A DNA stretch of 64,000 nucleotides from BP-464 sp045805505 (GTDB lineage: Bacteria > Actinomycetota > Thermoleophilia > Solirubrobacterales > Solirubrobacteraceae). The position numbers were made by a program, and so were the translations under genes. Positions 42,422 to 51,583 of this stretch are shown here, piece after piece. The stretch covers positions 1-64,000 of the forward strand of contig JBJMLA010000158.1 of assembly GCA_045805505.1 (NCBI GenBank), in the 5' to 3' direction. The notes below the pieces were generated by a model. It searched no databases, had not been told where the DNA came from, and saw nothing but the letters and a program-made list of their open reading frames with translations. Each line of letters begins with the position of its first letter. The first letter of the stretch is position 1.

Positions 42422-42544
42422 CGCGGCCACGATAACCGCAACTTGGCGCAGAACCCGGGTTTAGGGGGTCCAGCGGCAGGGGCAGCTCCCCAGGAGCGGT
42501 TTCTGCCTCACCACCCCCACTACGCAAACATCCCAGGAGGAGAC

Positions 42545-43324
42545 TTGCGCAAAATCATCACCCTGGCCATCGCGGGCCTGTTGGCCTTCGCCGCGGTAGC
42601 CCTCGCTGTTCAGGAGAACTCCTACACCGTCGACGGCGCCACCTCGCCGACGAGCGCCGGCTCGAAGAAGAAGCCCGTTCCCGTCCAGGTGAAGTTCGGC
42701 TACACCGTTGCCGAGAAGAGCGGCAAGCGCCCGGCGCTCATCAAGCAGTACTCGATCAACTTCGCCGGCCTGCAGGTCAACGGCAGCCTGTTCAAGGGCT
42801 GCTCGGCCGCCAAGATCGATCAGGACCAGACCGACGCGAACTGCCCGAAGGGCTCGCTGATGGGTACCGGCAACGTCGAGAACAACGCCGGCCAGACGGC
42901 CAACGAGGCCGACAAGCCCGACGCGCTGAAGTGCCACCTGGACCTGAAGTTCTACAACGCCGGCAAGAACAAGGCGACCCTGTACCTCAAGGGCGGCCCG
43001 AGCGACCCGCGCGGCCCGGCCAAGAGCTGCCCGCTCGACGTCAACAAGGCCATCGACGCGAACTTCGTGCAGAACGCGAAGGGCACGTCGCTGGTGTTCA
43101 GCGTCGACGAGACGCTGCTGCACCCGGCCCCCGGCATCGACAACGCCGTCGTCGACGTCAACTCGGTCATCAAGAAGGTCACGAAGAAGGTCAAGGGCAA
43201 GACCCGCGGCTACTTCGAGTCCTTCGGCGGCTGCAAGAACAAGAAGCGCCCGATCACTGTGACGTTCACCGCGGTGAGCGGCTCGACGGGCAAGGCGCAG
43301 GACCTCGCGCCCTGCAAGGCCTAG
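42545..43324 (+). CDS. Secreted lineage-specific protein (copy 1)
   Basis: 259 residues from TTG 42545, fixed by AGGAGGAG upstream and by the signal peptide (KIITLAIAGLLAFAAVALA). The mature protein begins QENSYTVDG and has KKKPVPVQVKFGYTV, CSAAKIDQDQTDANCPKGS, TGNVENNAGQTANEADKP and KSCPLDVNKAIDA. Six Cys suggest disulfides. Beta-rich and basic at the end. Followed by a strong terminator. The next gene is its paralogue. Function unknown. Confidence 0.8.
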   Translation: MRKIITLAIAGLLAFAAVALAVQENSYTVDGATSPTSAGSKKKPVPVQVKFGYTVAEKSGKRPALIKQYSINFAGLQVNGSLFKGCSAAKIDQDQTDANCPKGSLMGTGNVENNAGQTANEADKPDALKCHLDLKFYNAGKNKATLYLKGGPSDPRGPAKSCPLDVNKAIDANFVQNAKGTSLVFSVDETLLHPAPGIDNAVVDVNSVIKKVTKKVKGKTRGYFESFGGCKNKKRPITVTFTAVSGSTGKAQDLAPCKA

Positions 43325-43350
43325 TCCTCAGCGACAGGCACTGAAGTTCC

Positions 43351-43378
43351 GAGAGGGCGGCCGAGAGGCCGCCCTCTC
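43351..43378 (+). terminator. Strong hairpin terminator
   Basis: Perfect 12-base stem (43351-43362 and 43367-43378) with GAGA loop, followed by CACATTTCT. Confidence 0.85.
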
Positions 43379-43466
43379 CACATTTCTGGGGACTGGCACT
43401 CCGGGGTTCAGCGGTTTAGGCTTGCGCGCTTCCCCCGTCCCGCTTCGCACTTTCTTAGGAGGAGAG

Positions 43467-44249
43467 TTGCGCAAACTCCGCATCGTCTGCCTGGCAGTCG
43501 CCGGCATCATGGTCTTCACGGCCATCGCCCTGGCCGCACAGGAGAACACCTACACCGTCTCCGGTGGTGTCAAGCCCACCAAGATCGGCACGAAGAAGAA
43601 GCCGACGCCCGTCTCGCTGGACTTCGACTACACCGTCGGTGAGAAGTCGGGCAAGCGCCCGGCGCTGATCGACCAGTACGACATCTTCTTCGAGAACGGC
43701 CAGGTCAACACCAAGTACTTCCCGGTCTGCTCGGCCGCGAAGATCGACCAGGACCAGACCGACGCGAACTGCCCGAAGGGCTCGCTGATGGGTCAGGGCA
43801 ACGTCGAGAACAACGCGGGCCAGACGGCCAACGAGGCCGACAAGCCCGACGCGCTGAAGTGCCACCTGGATCTCAAGATCTACAACGCCGGCAACCAGCA
43901 CGCGGCGCTGTACCTCAAGGGCGGTCCGGCGGACCCGCGTGGCCCGGCGAAGAGCTGCCCGCTCGACGTCAACAAGGCCATCGACGCGACGTTCGTCAAG
44001 CGTGCCACCGGCACGTCGCTGGTGTTCGACGTCGACGAGACGCTGCTGCACCCGGCCCCCGGCATCGACAACGCGGTCGTCCAGGTCAACTCGACGATCC
44101 GCAAGGCGACCAAGAAGGTCAAGGGCAAGACCCGCGGCTTCTTCGAGTCGGCCGGCAAGTGCCGCAACGGCAAGAGCGGCATCAAGGTGACGTTCCGCCA
44201 GGTCGACGGCAGCAAGCAGACGGTCTCGACGACCGGCAAGTGCACCTGA
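43467..44249 (+). CDS. Secreted lineage-specific protein (copy 2)
   Basis: 260 residues from TTG 43467 after TTAGGAGGAG, with the same signal-peptide design (RIVCLAVAGIMVFTAIALA) and QENTYTVSG start as copy 1. The central part is nearly identical at DNA level to copy 1 (about 42803-43160 against 43731-44088), while the ends differ more. Followed by its own terminator. Function unknown. Confidence 0.8.
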   Translation: MRKLRIVCLAVAGIMVFTAIALAAQENTYTVSGGVKPTKIGTKKKPTPVSLDFDYTVGEKSGKRPALIDQYDIFFENGQVNTKYFPVCSAAKIDQDQTDANCPKGSLMGQGNVENNAGQTANEADKPDALKCHLDLKIYNAGNQHAALYLKGGPADPRGPAKSCPLDVNKAIDATFVKRATGTSLVFDVDETLLHPAPGIDNAVVQVNSTIRKATKKVKGKTRGFFESAGKCRNGKSGIKVTFRQVDGSKQTVSTTGKCT

Positions 44250-44278
44250 GTCGCTGAAGCGACCCAGCTCGACGTCCA

Positions 44279-44304
44279 CGGGGCGGGCCGCACGGCCCGC
44301 CCCG
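44279..44304 (+). terminator. Strong hairpin terminator
   Basis: Perfect 11-base stem (44279-44289 and 44294-44304) around GCAC, followed by TCGTCGTTCT. Confidence 0.85.
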
Positions 44305-44329
44305 TCGTCGTTCTAGACTCGCCGCTCTG

Positions 44330-44452
44330 ATGACGGCACACGTCGGGCACTGGACGACCTCGCTGCTCTACTTCGCGCCGGTCGTCGTCCTGGTGGGGTT
44401 CCTCGCGGTGCAGAGCCGGCGCGAGCGCCGGCAGGCGCGCGACGACGACTGA
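44330..44452 (+). CDS. 40-residue single-helix membrane protein
   Basis: ATG 44330 to TGA 44452. Sequence begins MTAHVGHWTTSLLYFAPVV, continues through a helix ending in VLVGFLAVQ, and has a basic/acidic tail (SRRERRQARDDD). TAGACT (44314-44319) ends 10 bases upstream, the same spacing as at ispH. Size and shape resemble small cytochrome-maturation (CcmD-like) or other one-helix proteins, but no partner genes adjoin. Confidence 0.6.
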   Translation: MTAHVGHWTTSLLYFAPVVVLVGFLAVQSRRERRQARDDD

Positions 44453-44528
44453 CACCATCGAGTTGCACAAACCTGATTACTGTGGATGGGGGATGTGCTG
44501 AGCGTCGGCGGATGCCGATGTTTCATTT

Positions 44529-47500
44529 GTGACGTACGCGTTCCACGACGAGCTGCTCCCCGGGCTCCGGGACGCGTCGGTCCGCGCGCTGCTCGAGCGC
44601 CTGCCCGGCGCCGGGGTGTTCGTCACCGACCTGGACTTCCGTGTCGTGGTCTGCGGCGGCGGCGCGTTCGCCGCGGCCGGGTGGGACCCCGCGGAGATCG
44701 AGGGCTCGCGGCTGCCCGAGATCCTGGACCCCGTCCGCTGGCCGGCCCTGGAGCGCCACTACCGTGCCGCGCTCGAGGGGCACCCTCAGGGCTTCCGCCT
44801 TCCCCAGGACGACGGCGGCGTCTATCAGGTCGTCGCGGCGCCGCTGGTCAACGGAGGCGGCGTGACCGAGGGGATGTTCGTCGTCACCGTCGACAGCACC
44901 GCCGACTCCTACGCCGAGGAGCGCCTGCGCGAGACGCAGGCCCTGCTGCGCGCCGCGTTCGACGCGACGCCGACCGCCCTGGTGGTCTTCACCGCCGCCG
45001 GCAAGCACTTCGGCCGCATCCTCCAGGCCAACGGCGCGACCGGCCGGATGTTCGGCTACTCCATGGACTCGCTGCCGGGCAAGCGCATCCACGACGTCTT
45101 CCCTCCCGCCGAGGCCGACCGACTCGACGGCGAGCTGCGCGCCGCGGCCGAAGAGGGCGCCACGCTCTCCGCGGTCGAGCAGCCGCTCGTCGACGCGCGC
45201 GGGCGCCAGCTGTGGGGCCGCCTGCACGTGACGTTCGTGCGCGACGACAACGGCCAGGCCACCCTGGGCGTGGCCCAGCTCGAGGACGTCAGCCGCGAAC
45301 GGCTCCGGGAGGAGGCGCTGCGCTTCAGCCGCGAGCGCTTCGGCCTGATCTTCCACCAGGCCGACGTGGGCATGGTGATGATCGACCTGCAACCGGGAGC
45401 CGAGGGCACGATCCTCGAGCTCAACGATGCCTACGCAGAGCTCGTCGGCCGCCCGCTGGACGATCTGCCGGGCACGTCCACCGCCGGCTTCAGCCACCCC
45501 GACGAGGTCGAGCGCGAGCGCGAGGCGATGCGCCGCATGGCGCGCGGCGAGATCGATCGTCACGAGGTCGACAAGCGCTACGTGCTGCCCGACGGCACGG
45601 TGCGCGCGACCCGGCTGTGCGCCCGGGCGATCCACGACGACCAGGGCCGCGCCCGCTACTCACTCGGTGTCGCCATCGACATCAGCGACCGGGTTCGCGC
45701 CGAAGCGGCGCGCGAGGGCATCGTCGAGTCGGTCTTCGAAGGCATCGTCGCGATCGACGCCGACGGTCTGGTCACCGTCTTCAACCGCGCCGCCGAGGAG
45801 CTCTTCGGATATGAGCGCAGCGAGGTCATGGGCCGCAAGGCGTTCGACATCTTCGTTCCGCCGGAGCACCGCGCGATCGCCGACGGCCGCATGGCCGGGA
45901 TGTGGCAGGCGCCGCGCGACAGCGTCGTCGCCGAGCGCCTGCGGGCCCAGCTCCTCCACGCGGACGGGGGCCGCCTGACCGTCGAGCTGAGCATGCGCCG
46001 CACCGGCGTGGCGCCCGTCGAGTTCACGGCGTTCGTCCGCGACGTCAGCGGCGAGCACGAGGCGGACCGCCGGCGCCGCGGCGCCGAGGATCTGTTCCGG
46101 ACGATGTTCGAGAACTCGGCCGTCGGCATGGCGGTCCTCAACCTCGACGGGCGCTGCCTGGAGGCCAACGCCGAGCTCTGCCGGTTCCTGGGCCGCACGG
46201 TCGGGGAGCTTCGCGCCAGCACGATCCAGGACGTCACCCACCCCGAGGACCACGTGCCGACGCCCGAGCTCGTCGAGGCGCTCACGGTGCACCGCGCACT
46301 CGATCGCGCAAAGCGCTTCGTGCGCCCCGACGGGCAGGTGGTCTGGGGGCAGGTGCACTCGACGCTGCTGATCGACGCGAGCGGCCGCCCCCGCGGGATC
46401 CAGTCCCAGGTCGTCGACATCAACGTGCACCGGCAGACCGACGCGCGGCTGGGCGCGGTGCTCGAGAGCCTGGCCGAGGGCGTGATCGCCCTCGACGGCG
46501 ACAACCGCATCGAGATGGTCAACCCGGCGGCCCAGCGGCTGCTCGGCTTCGATCCGCCCGCGCTCATCGGCCGGACGATGCACGAGTCCATCCACGCGCA
46601 CACCGGCCGCTACGAGGACTGCCCGATCGTCAGGGTGGCGGGGACCGGCGAGGCCGTCCGCGTCGACGACGACACGTTCGCGCGCGCCGACGGCAGCAAG
46701 CTCCCGGTCAGCTACAGCGCGGCCCCGCTGGGCACCGGCGACGAACGCGGGGTCGTGGTCGTCTTCTCCGACATCTCCGACCGCAAGGCCCGCGAGCAGA
46801 ACCTCCACCGGCGCCTCGCGGCGCTCGACCGCCTCGAGCAGACGCGCAAGGCGCTCGCCGAGGACCGCCTGGTCATCTACACGCAGCCCATCCTCGACAT
46901 CGCGCGCGGGGAGATCGCCCAGGAGGAGCTGCTGCTGCGCATGCGTGACGAGGACGGCCACATCGTCGGACCGGGTGAGTTCCTGCCCGTGGCCGAGGAG
47001 TACGGGCTGATCTCCGACATCGACCGCTGGGTCATCGGCCAGGCCGCCACGATCGCCGCCCGCGGCCGCCACGTCGAGGTCAACGTCTCCGGGCGCACGC
47101 TCGGCCACCGCGACCTGACGGTGTGGGTCGAGGAGGCCATCGAGCGCAGCGGAGCCGACCCGCGGCTGCTGACCTTCGAGATCACCGAGACGGCGCTGAC
47201 CGCCGACCTCGAGCAGGCCTGCCGCTTCGCCGAGCGCATCGCCGAGCTGGGCTGCGGCTTCGCGCTCGACGACTTCGGCACGGGCTACGGCAGCTTCACG
47301 CTGCTCAAGCGCCTTCCGGTCTCCTACCTGAAGATCGACATGGAGTTCGTGCGCCACCTCGTCGACGAGGAGGCCGATCGCCACGTCGTCCAGGCGGTCG
47401 TGACGCTCGCCCGCGGGTTGGGCATGCGGACGATCGCCGAGGGCGTCGAGGATCAGGCGACGCTCGACCTGCTCGCCTCGATGGGCGTCGACTACGCGCA

Positions 47501-47534
47501 GGGCTACCTCATCGGCCGCCCGGAACCCGTCTGA
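44529..47534 (+). CDS. Multi-PAS EAL-domain cyclic-di-GMP phosphodiesterase
   Basis: 1001 residues from GTG 44529. Six PAS-type domains in a row (about 10-125, 133-255, 264-385, 394-510, 516-635, 637-757) are followed by an EAL domain (about 776-1000) and no GGDEF. EAL residues: EELLLR at the signature Glu, NVSGRTL, EITETAL, DDFGTGYGSF with the metal Asp pair, KIDMEFV and AEGVED. It would break down c-di-GMP in response to cytoplasmic cues. The stop shares one base with the next ATG, so it heads a four-gene operon. Confidence 0.9.
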   Translation: MTYAFHDELLPGLRDASVRALLERLPGAGVFVTDLDFRVVVCGGGAFAAAGWDPAEIEGSRLPEILDPVRWPALERHYRAALEGHPQGFRLPQDDGGVYQVVAAPLVNGGGVTEGMFVVTVDSTADSYAEERLRETQALLRAAFDATPTALVVFTAAGKHFGRILQANGATGRMFGYSMDSLPGKRIHDVFPPAEADRLDGELRAAAEEGATLSAVEQPLVDARGRQLWGRLHVTFVRDDNGQATLGVAQLEDVSRERLREEALRFSRERFGLIFHQADVGMVMIDLQPGAEGTILELNDAYAELVGRPLDDLPGTSTAGFSHPDEVEREREAMRRMARGEIDRHEVDKRYVLPDGTVRATRLCARAIHDDQGRARYSLGVAIDISDRVRAEAAREGIVESVFEGIVAIDADGLVTVFNRAAEELFGYERSEVMGRKAFDIFVPPEHRAIADGRMAGMWQAPRDSVVAERLRAQLLHADGGRLTVELSMRRTGVAPVEFTAFVRDVSGEHEADRRRRGAEDLFRTMFENSAVGMAVLNLDGRCLEANAELCRFLGRTVGELRASTIQDVTHPEDHVPTPELVEALTVHRALDRAKRFVRPDGQVVWGQVHSTLLIDASGRPRGIQSQVVDINVHRQTDARLGAVLESLAEGVIALDGDNRIEMVNPAAQRLLGFDPPALIGRTMHESIHAHTGRYEDCPIVRVAGTGEAVRVDDDTFARADGSKLPVSYSAAPLGTGDERGVVVVFSDISDRKAREQNLHRRLAALDRLEQTRKALAEDRLVIYTQPILDIARGEIAQEELLLRMRDEDGHIVGPGEFLPVAEEYGLISDIDRWVIGQAATIAARGRHVEVNVSGRTLGHRDLTVWVEEAIERSGADPRLLTFEITETALTADLEQACRFAERIAELGCGFALDDFGTGYGSFTLLKRLPVSYLKIDMEFVRHLVDEEADRHVVQAVVTLARGLGMRTIAEGVEDQATLDLLASMGVDYAQGYLIGRPEPV

Positions 47535-49522
47535 TGGCGCGCCTGGTCGTTGCGCTGGTGATCACCGCGGTGGCGGCGCTCGTCGCGCAGTACCCGCTGC
47601 ACGGCGAGCTGGCGCTGTGGCTCGCCTATGCCGCGTGGACGCTGGCCAGCGGCGCCGCGCTGCTCGGCTGTCGCGTGGCGATGGCCGGCGTGACCGAGCC
47701 TCGCCGGCGGTCGGGCTGGCGGCTGCTGGCCGTGGCCTCGGCTCTGTGGTTCGCCGGACAGCTGATCTGGGACGTCTACGCCCTGGCCGGCGCCACCCCG
47801 GACCTGCCGACGCCCGCCGACCTCTGCTGGCTGCTCTACGCCGTCGTCGCCGCTGCCGGCCTCGCGCGCGTCGGCGCCGCGGCGGAGGCCGGCCGGCGCT
47901 ATCAGGCCCTCGAGGCGGCCGCGGTCGCGGTGGGCGTCTCCGGGATCGTCGTGGCGATCCTGTGGGACCCGATCCTCGCCTCCGCCCTGGGGCCTGTCGC
48001 CTGCGCCGTGGCCGTGGCTTACGCCGTCCTCTACCTCGCCGCGACGAGCGTCCTGGTCCAGGGCCTGCCCCGGGCCCGCGCGCTCGGCCGCCACCGCGAC
48101 CTCGTCCTGCTGCTCGGCGGGTTCGTGATCCAGGCCGTGGCCTTCACGTGGTGGGCGCCGGTCCTGCTGGCCGGGACCTACGAGGCCGGAGGCTCGGTCA
48201 TCGATCTGCTGTGGGTCACCGGACTCGGCGCGATCGCCATCGCCGGCCTGCTCGCGCCGCGCGCCGCCGTCGTCGCGCCCCGGGGCACCCGCGAGACGAT
48301 GCGCGGGGCCACCGTGCCCTGGAGCGTCCTGTTCGCGGTGGTGGCCTCGCTCGGCTACGCGATCGCCATCAACGACGAGCGCTGGGCGCAGTCGATCCTG
48401 CTGGGCACCGCGATCGTCATGGTCGCGCTGCTGGGCATCCGCTCGCGGCACTTCGCGCGCCACGTGGTCGCCGCCGAGGCCGAGCTGGCCCGCTACCTCA
48501 CGCTCGCGCCGGTGATGCTCGGCGTCACCCGGCACGGCCGGTTGCTCAAGGTCAACCCGGCGTTCTCCGAGACCCTGGGCTGGACGGAGGAGGAGCTGCT
48601 CGCCACGCCGGTCCTCGACCTCATCCATCCCGACGACGTGGACGAGACCCGGGAGATCATCCGCAAGCTGGCCGAGCGCAACCAGCCGATCGCCGTCGAG
48701 AACCGCTATCGCCACAAGGACGGCTCCTACCGCTGGCTGTCCTGGACGTCGATCCCGGACGCCGACCGCGACATCAACTACTCCGCGGCCCGCGACATCA
48801 CCGATCTGAAGGCCGTCCAGGCGGAGCTCGAGCGCTCCAACGCCGACCTCGAGCGCTTCGCCTACGCCGCCTCCCACGACCTCGCCGAGCCGCTGCGGAC
48901 GATCGGCAGCTTCAGCCAGCTCATCGTCCGCGACGTGGGCGACCAGCTCGACGAGCGGTCGACGCGCCACCTCGGCCACGTGATCGACGCCGCGGAGCGG
49001 ATGCGGACGCTGATCGCCGCCATGCTCGCCTACTCGCGGGTGGGTCGCGCGCCGTTCGCCCCCGAGCCCGTGGCGCTGGCCGCGATCGTCGAGGAGACCG
49101 TTGCCCTGCTGCGCTCGCAGCTCGACGAGGCGGGCGCACGCGTCACCTGGGGGGAGCTGCCGGTCGTGACCGCCGAGCCCGGCGCGCTGGCCCAGGTCCT
49201 GCAGAACCTCGTCTCGAACGCCGTGAAGTTCCGGCGCGACGATCCGCCGCGCGTGCACGTCAGCGGCGATCGCGAGAACGGCGGCTGGCACCTGCGCGTG
49301 ACCGACAACGGCATCGGCATCGAGGAGCGCCACCGGCAGAAGATCTTCGAGATGTTCCAGCGTCTCCACAGCCGCGCCGACTACGAGGGAACCGGCATCG
49401 GCCTGGCGCTGTGCGCGAAGGTCATCGAGCGCCACGGCGGCGACATCTGGGCCGAGTCCTCGCCCGGATCCGGCAGCACCTTCCACGTCACCATCCCCGA
49501 CACCCCCATCGCCCGTGATTGA
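47534..49522 (+). CDS. Membrane PAS sensor histidine kinase
   Basis: 662 residues from ATG 47534. About eight membrane helices fill residues 1-300. A PAS domain (about 325-430, LAPVMLGVTRHGRLLKVNPA, ETLGWTEEELLA) precedes a phytochrome-type HisKA with His448 in YAASHDLAEPLRTI, and a HATPase with LQNLVSNAVKF, VTDNGIGIEE and EGTGIGLALCAKV. The receivers coded next are its probable partners. The 3' end overlaps the first receiver by 8 bases. Confidence 0.93.
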   Translation: MARLVVALVITAVAALVAQYPLHGELALWLAYAAWTLASGAALLGCRVAMAGVTEPRRRSGWRLLAVASALWFAGQLIWDVYALAGATPDLPTPADLCWLLYAVVAAAGLARVGAAAEAGRRYQALEAAAVAVGVSGIVVAILWDPILASALGPVACAVAVAYAVLYLAATSVLVQGLPRARALGRHRDLVLLLGGFVIQAVAFTWWAPVLLAGTYEAGGSVIDLLWVTGLGAIAIAGLLAPRAAVVAPRGTRETMRGATVPWSVLFAVVASLGYAIAINDERWAQSILLGTAIVMVALLGIRSRHFARHVVAAEAELARYLTLAPVMLGVTRHGRLLKVNPAFSETLGWTEEELLATPVLDLIHPDDVDETREIIRKLAERNQPIAVENRYRHKDGSYRWLSWTSIPDADRDINYSAARDITDLKAVQAELERSNADLERFAYAASHDLAEPLRTIGSFSQLIVRDVGDQLDERSTRHLGHVIDAAERMRTLIAAMLAYSRVGRAPFAPEPVALAAIVEETVALLRSQLDEAGARVTWGELPVVTAEPGALAQVLQNLVSNAVKFRRDDPPRVHVSGDRENGGWHLRVTDNGIGIEERHRQKIFEMFQRLHSRADYEGTGIGLALCAKVIERHGGDIWAESSPGSGSTFHVTIPDTPIARD

Positions 49523-49898
49523 CATCGTCCTGATCGAAGACAACCCCGCCGACGTCGAGTACACCCGTGAGGTCCTCGGATCGTGGGGGGTCGAACACCG
49601 CCTCGAGGTCGTCATGGACGGGGAGGAGGGACTGGGTCGCCTGCTCGAGGGCGCCGCGCCACAGCTGGTGCTGCTCGACCTCAACCTGCCGCGGCTCTCG
49701 GGGACCGACATCCTGCGCACCGTGCGCGCCCACCCCGAGCGCGGCGATCTTCCCGTGGTGGTCCTGGCCACCAGCGAGGCGGAGCGCGACATCATCGAGT
49801 CCGAGCGCCTCGAGGCCGACGGCTACCTGGCCAAGCCGATCAGCATCGACGAGCTCGAGTTCACCTGGTTTCGCATCGCCCGCAAGGAGCACCGATGA
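49515..49898 (+). CDS. Stand-alone response-regulator receiver 1
   Basis: 127 residues from GTG 49515. Acidic pocket VLIEDNPAD, phospho-acceptor Asp55 in LVLLDLNLPR, switch VVVLATSEAE and Lys in YLAKPIS. No output domain. It resembles Rcp1-type single-domain regulators that pair with phytochrome-type kinases. Overlaps the kinase gene by 8 bases and the next receiver by 4. Confidence 0.93.
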   Translation: MIDIVLIEDNPADVEYTREVLGSWGVEHRLEVVMDGEEGLGRLLEGAAPQLVLLDLNLPRLSGTDILRTVRAHPERGDLPVVVLATSEAERDIIESERLEADGYLAKPISIDELEFTWFRIARKEHR

Positions 49899-50335
49899 GC
49901 ATCACGCCGGCCCACATCCTCCTGGTCGAGGACAGCCCGACCGACATCGAGCTGACGCGCGAGGTCCTCGGTGAAGCGCGTGTCCTCAACCAGCTGCACG
50001 CCGTGACCGACGGCGAGCGCGCGCTGAGCTACCTGCGCGGGGAGGGCGAGTACGCCGGCGCGCCCCGCCCCGATTTCGTGCTGCTCGACCTCAACCTCCC
50101 GCGGATGGGCGGCATCGAGGTCCTGAGGGCCATGAAGGCCGACCCGGCGCTGTGCGACATCCCCGTCATCGTCCTGACGACCTCCAGCGACGAGGCCGAC
50201 GTCCTCGGCGCCTACCGGGAACAGGCGAGCTCGTTCATCGTCAAGCCCGTCGATCTCGACCAGTTCGTGCGGGTCGTGAAGACCATCGAGGGGTACTGGC
50301 TGAGCATCGTCAAGCTCCCGAAAGCGGCCGGCTGA
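49895..50335 (+). CDS. Stand-alone response-regulator receiver 2
   Basis: 146 residues from ATG 49895 (ATGA overlap). Pocket LLVEDSPTD, Asp65 in FVLLDLNLPRMGG, switch VIVLTTSSDE, Lys in FIVKPVD, and a C-terminal extension with GYWLSIVKLP, which is typical of Rcp1-like regulators. Two single-domain receivers after one kinase suggest competing or sequential phosphate acceptors. Confidence 0.93.
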   Translation: MSITPAHILLVEDSPTDIELTREVLGEARVLNQLHAVTDGERALSYLRGEGEYAGAPRPDFVLLDLNLPRMGGIEVLRAMKADPALCDIPVIVLTTSSDEADVLGAYREQASSFIVKPVDLDQFVRVVKTIEGYWLSIVKLPKAAG

Positions 50336-50341
50336 CGTCGC

Positions 50342-50347
50342 TATACT
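50342..50347 (+). promoter_or_regulatory. -10 element TATACT
   Basis: Consensus-like TATACT followed by TTTTT, 42 bases before the ATG at 50390. No clear -35. The leader has its own SD (AGGAG at about 50376). Confidence 0.6.
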
Positions 50348-50389
50348 TTTTGAAGCGAATTCCGACCCGAGTTCAGGAGTTTCCTTCAC

Positions 50390-51568
50390 ATGCCGTCCGG
50401 CGCAGAGTTCATCCGCAACGTCAAGTCCGAGATCCAGGAGATCGATCCGTCGGACGTCCACCCGCTGCTGGGCAACGGCGTCCCGATCGTCGACGTCCGC
50501 GAGACCGAGGAGTTCACGGGCGGTCATCTGCCCGGTGCCAAGCACGTCTCGCGCGCCTACCTGGAGCAGCGCATCGAGGCCGCGGCGCCCGATCGCAAGC
50601 AGCGCGTCGTCCTGTACTGCGCGTCGGGCAACCGGTCGGCGCTCGCCGCCCGCACGATGCTCGAGGACCTCGGGTACGAGGACGTCGTGTCGATGACCGG
50701 CGGCTACACGCTCTGGAAGGACCGCGGCTACGACGTCGAGATCCCGCGCGCGCTCACCGCCGAGCAGCGCGACCGCTACAGCCGTCACCTGCTCGTGCCC
50801 GAGGTCGGCCTCGAGGGCCAGCTCAAGCTGCTCGACGCCAAGGTCCTGTGCCTCGGTGCCGGCGGACTCGGCTCGCCGATCGCGCTCTACCTCGCGGCGG
50901 CCGGCGTCGGCACGCTGGGCATCGTCGACGACGACGTCGTCGACCTCTCCAACCTCCAGCGCCAGGTCATCCACACGACGGCCGGCGTGGGCACGCCGAA
51001 GGTCGACTCGGCGGAAGAGGCGATCAAGAACCTCAACCCCGACGTCAACGTCGTCAAGTACCAGACGCGCCTCGACGCCTCCAACATCATGGAGATCATC
51101 GAGGGCTACGACATCATCGTCGACGGCGTCGACAACTTCCCGACGCGCTACCTGCTCAACGACGCGTCGGTGCGCCTGAAGATCCCGGTCGTCAGCGCCG
51201 CCATCCTCGGCTTCGAGGGTCAGCTGTCGGTGTTCGCGCCCTACGACGGCCCGTGCTACCGCTGCCTGTTCCCGGTGCCGCCGCCCGCCGAGCTCGCGCC
51301 GTCCTGCGGCGCCAACGGCGTCCTGGGCGTGCTGCCCGGCACGATGGGCCTGCTGCAGGCCACCGAGGTCATCAAGCTCATCACCGGCTCCGGTGATCCG
51401 CTGATCGGCCGCCTGCTCATGTACGACGCGCTCGACGCGTCGACCACCGAGCTCAAGGTCCGCCGCGACCCGGACTGCCCGATCTGCTCCCGCGAGCCCG
51501 ACGCGATCTCCGACGAGGAGATGGGCGTGTTCCCCGACTACGAGGCCTTCTGCGCGGCAGCGGGCTAG
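50390..51568 (+). CDS. Rhodanese-ThiF/MoeB sulfur-carrier activating enzyme
   Basis: 392 residues. An N-terminal rhodanese domain (about 12-125) has its active Cys77 in LYCASGNRSA. The ThiF/MoeB domain (about 130-392) has CLGAGGLGSPIALYLAAAG, DDDVVDLSNLQRQ, VDGVDNFPTRY and zinc Cys pairs CYRC and CPIC. It adenylates the C-terminal Gly of a ubiquitin-like carrier and transfers sulfur to it. In MoeZ the rhodanese domain is at the C-terminus; here the order is reversed. The CysO-like gene 15 bases downstream is the probable substrate. Confidence 0.92.
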   Translation: MPSGAEFIRNVKSEIQEIDPSDVHPLLGNGVPIVDVRETEEFTGGHLPGAKHVSRAYLEQRIEAAAPDRKQRVVLYCASGNRSALAARTMLEDLGYEDVVSMTGGYTLWKDRGYDVEIPRALTAEQRDRYSRHLLVPEVGLEGQLKLLDAKVLCLGAGGLGSPIALYLAAAGVGTLGIVDDDVVDLSNLQRQVIHTTAGVGTPKVDSAEEAIKNLNPDVNVVKYQTRLDASNIMEIIEGYDIIVDGVDNFPTRYLLNDASVRLKIPVVSAAILGFEGQLSVFAPYDGPCYRCLFPVPPPAELAPSCGANGVLGVLPGTMGLLQATEVIKLITGSGDPLIGRLLMYDALDASTTELKVRRDPDCPICSREPDAISDEEMGVFPDYEAFCAAAG

Positions 51569-51583
51569 CCTCGACCCACTCTT

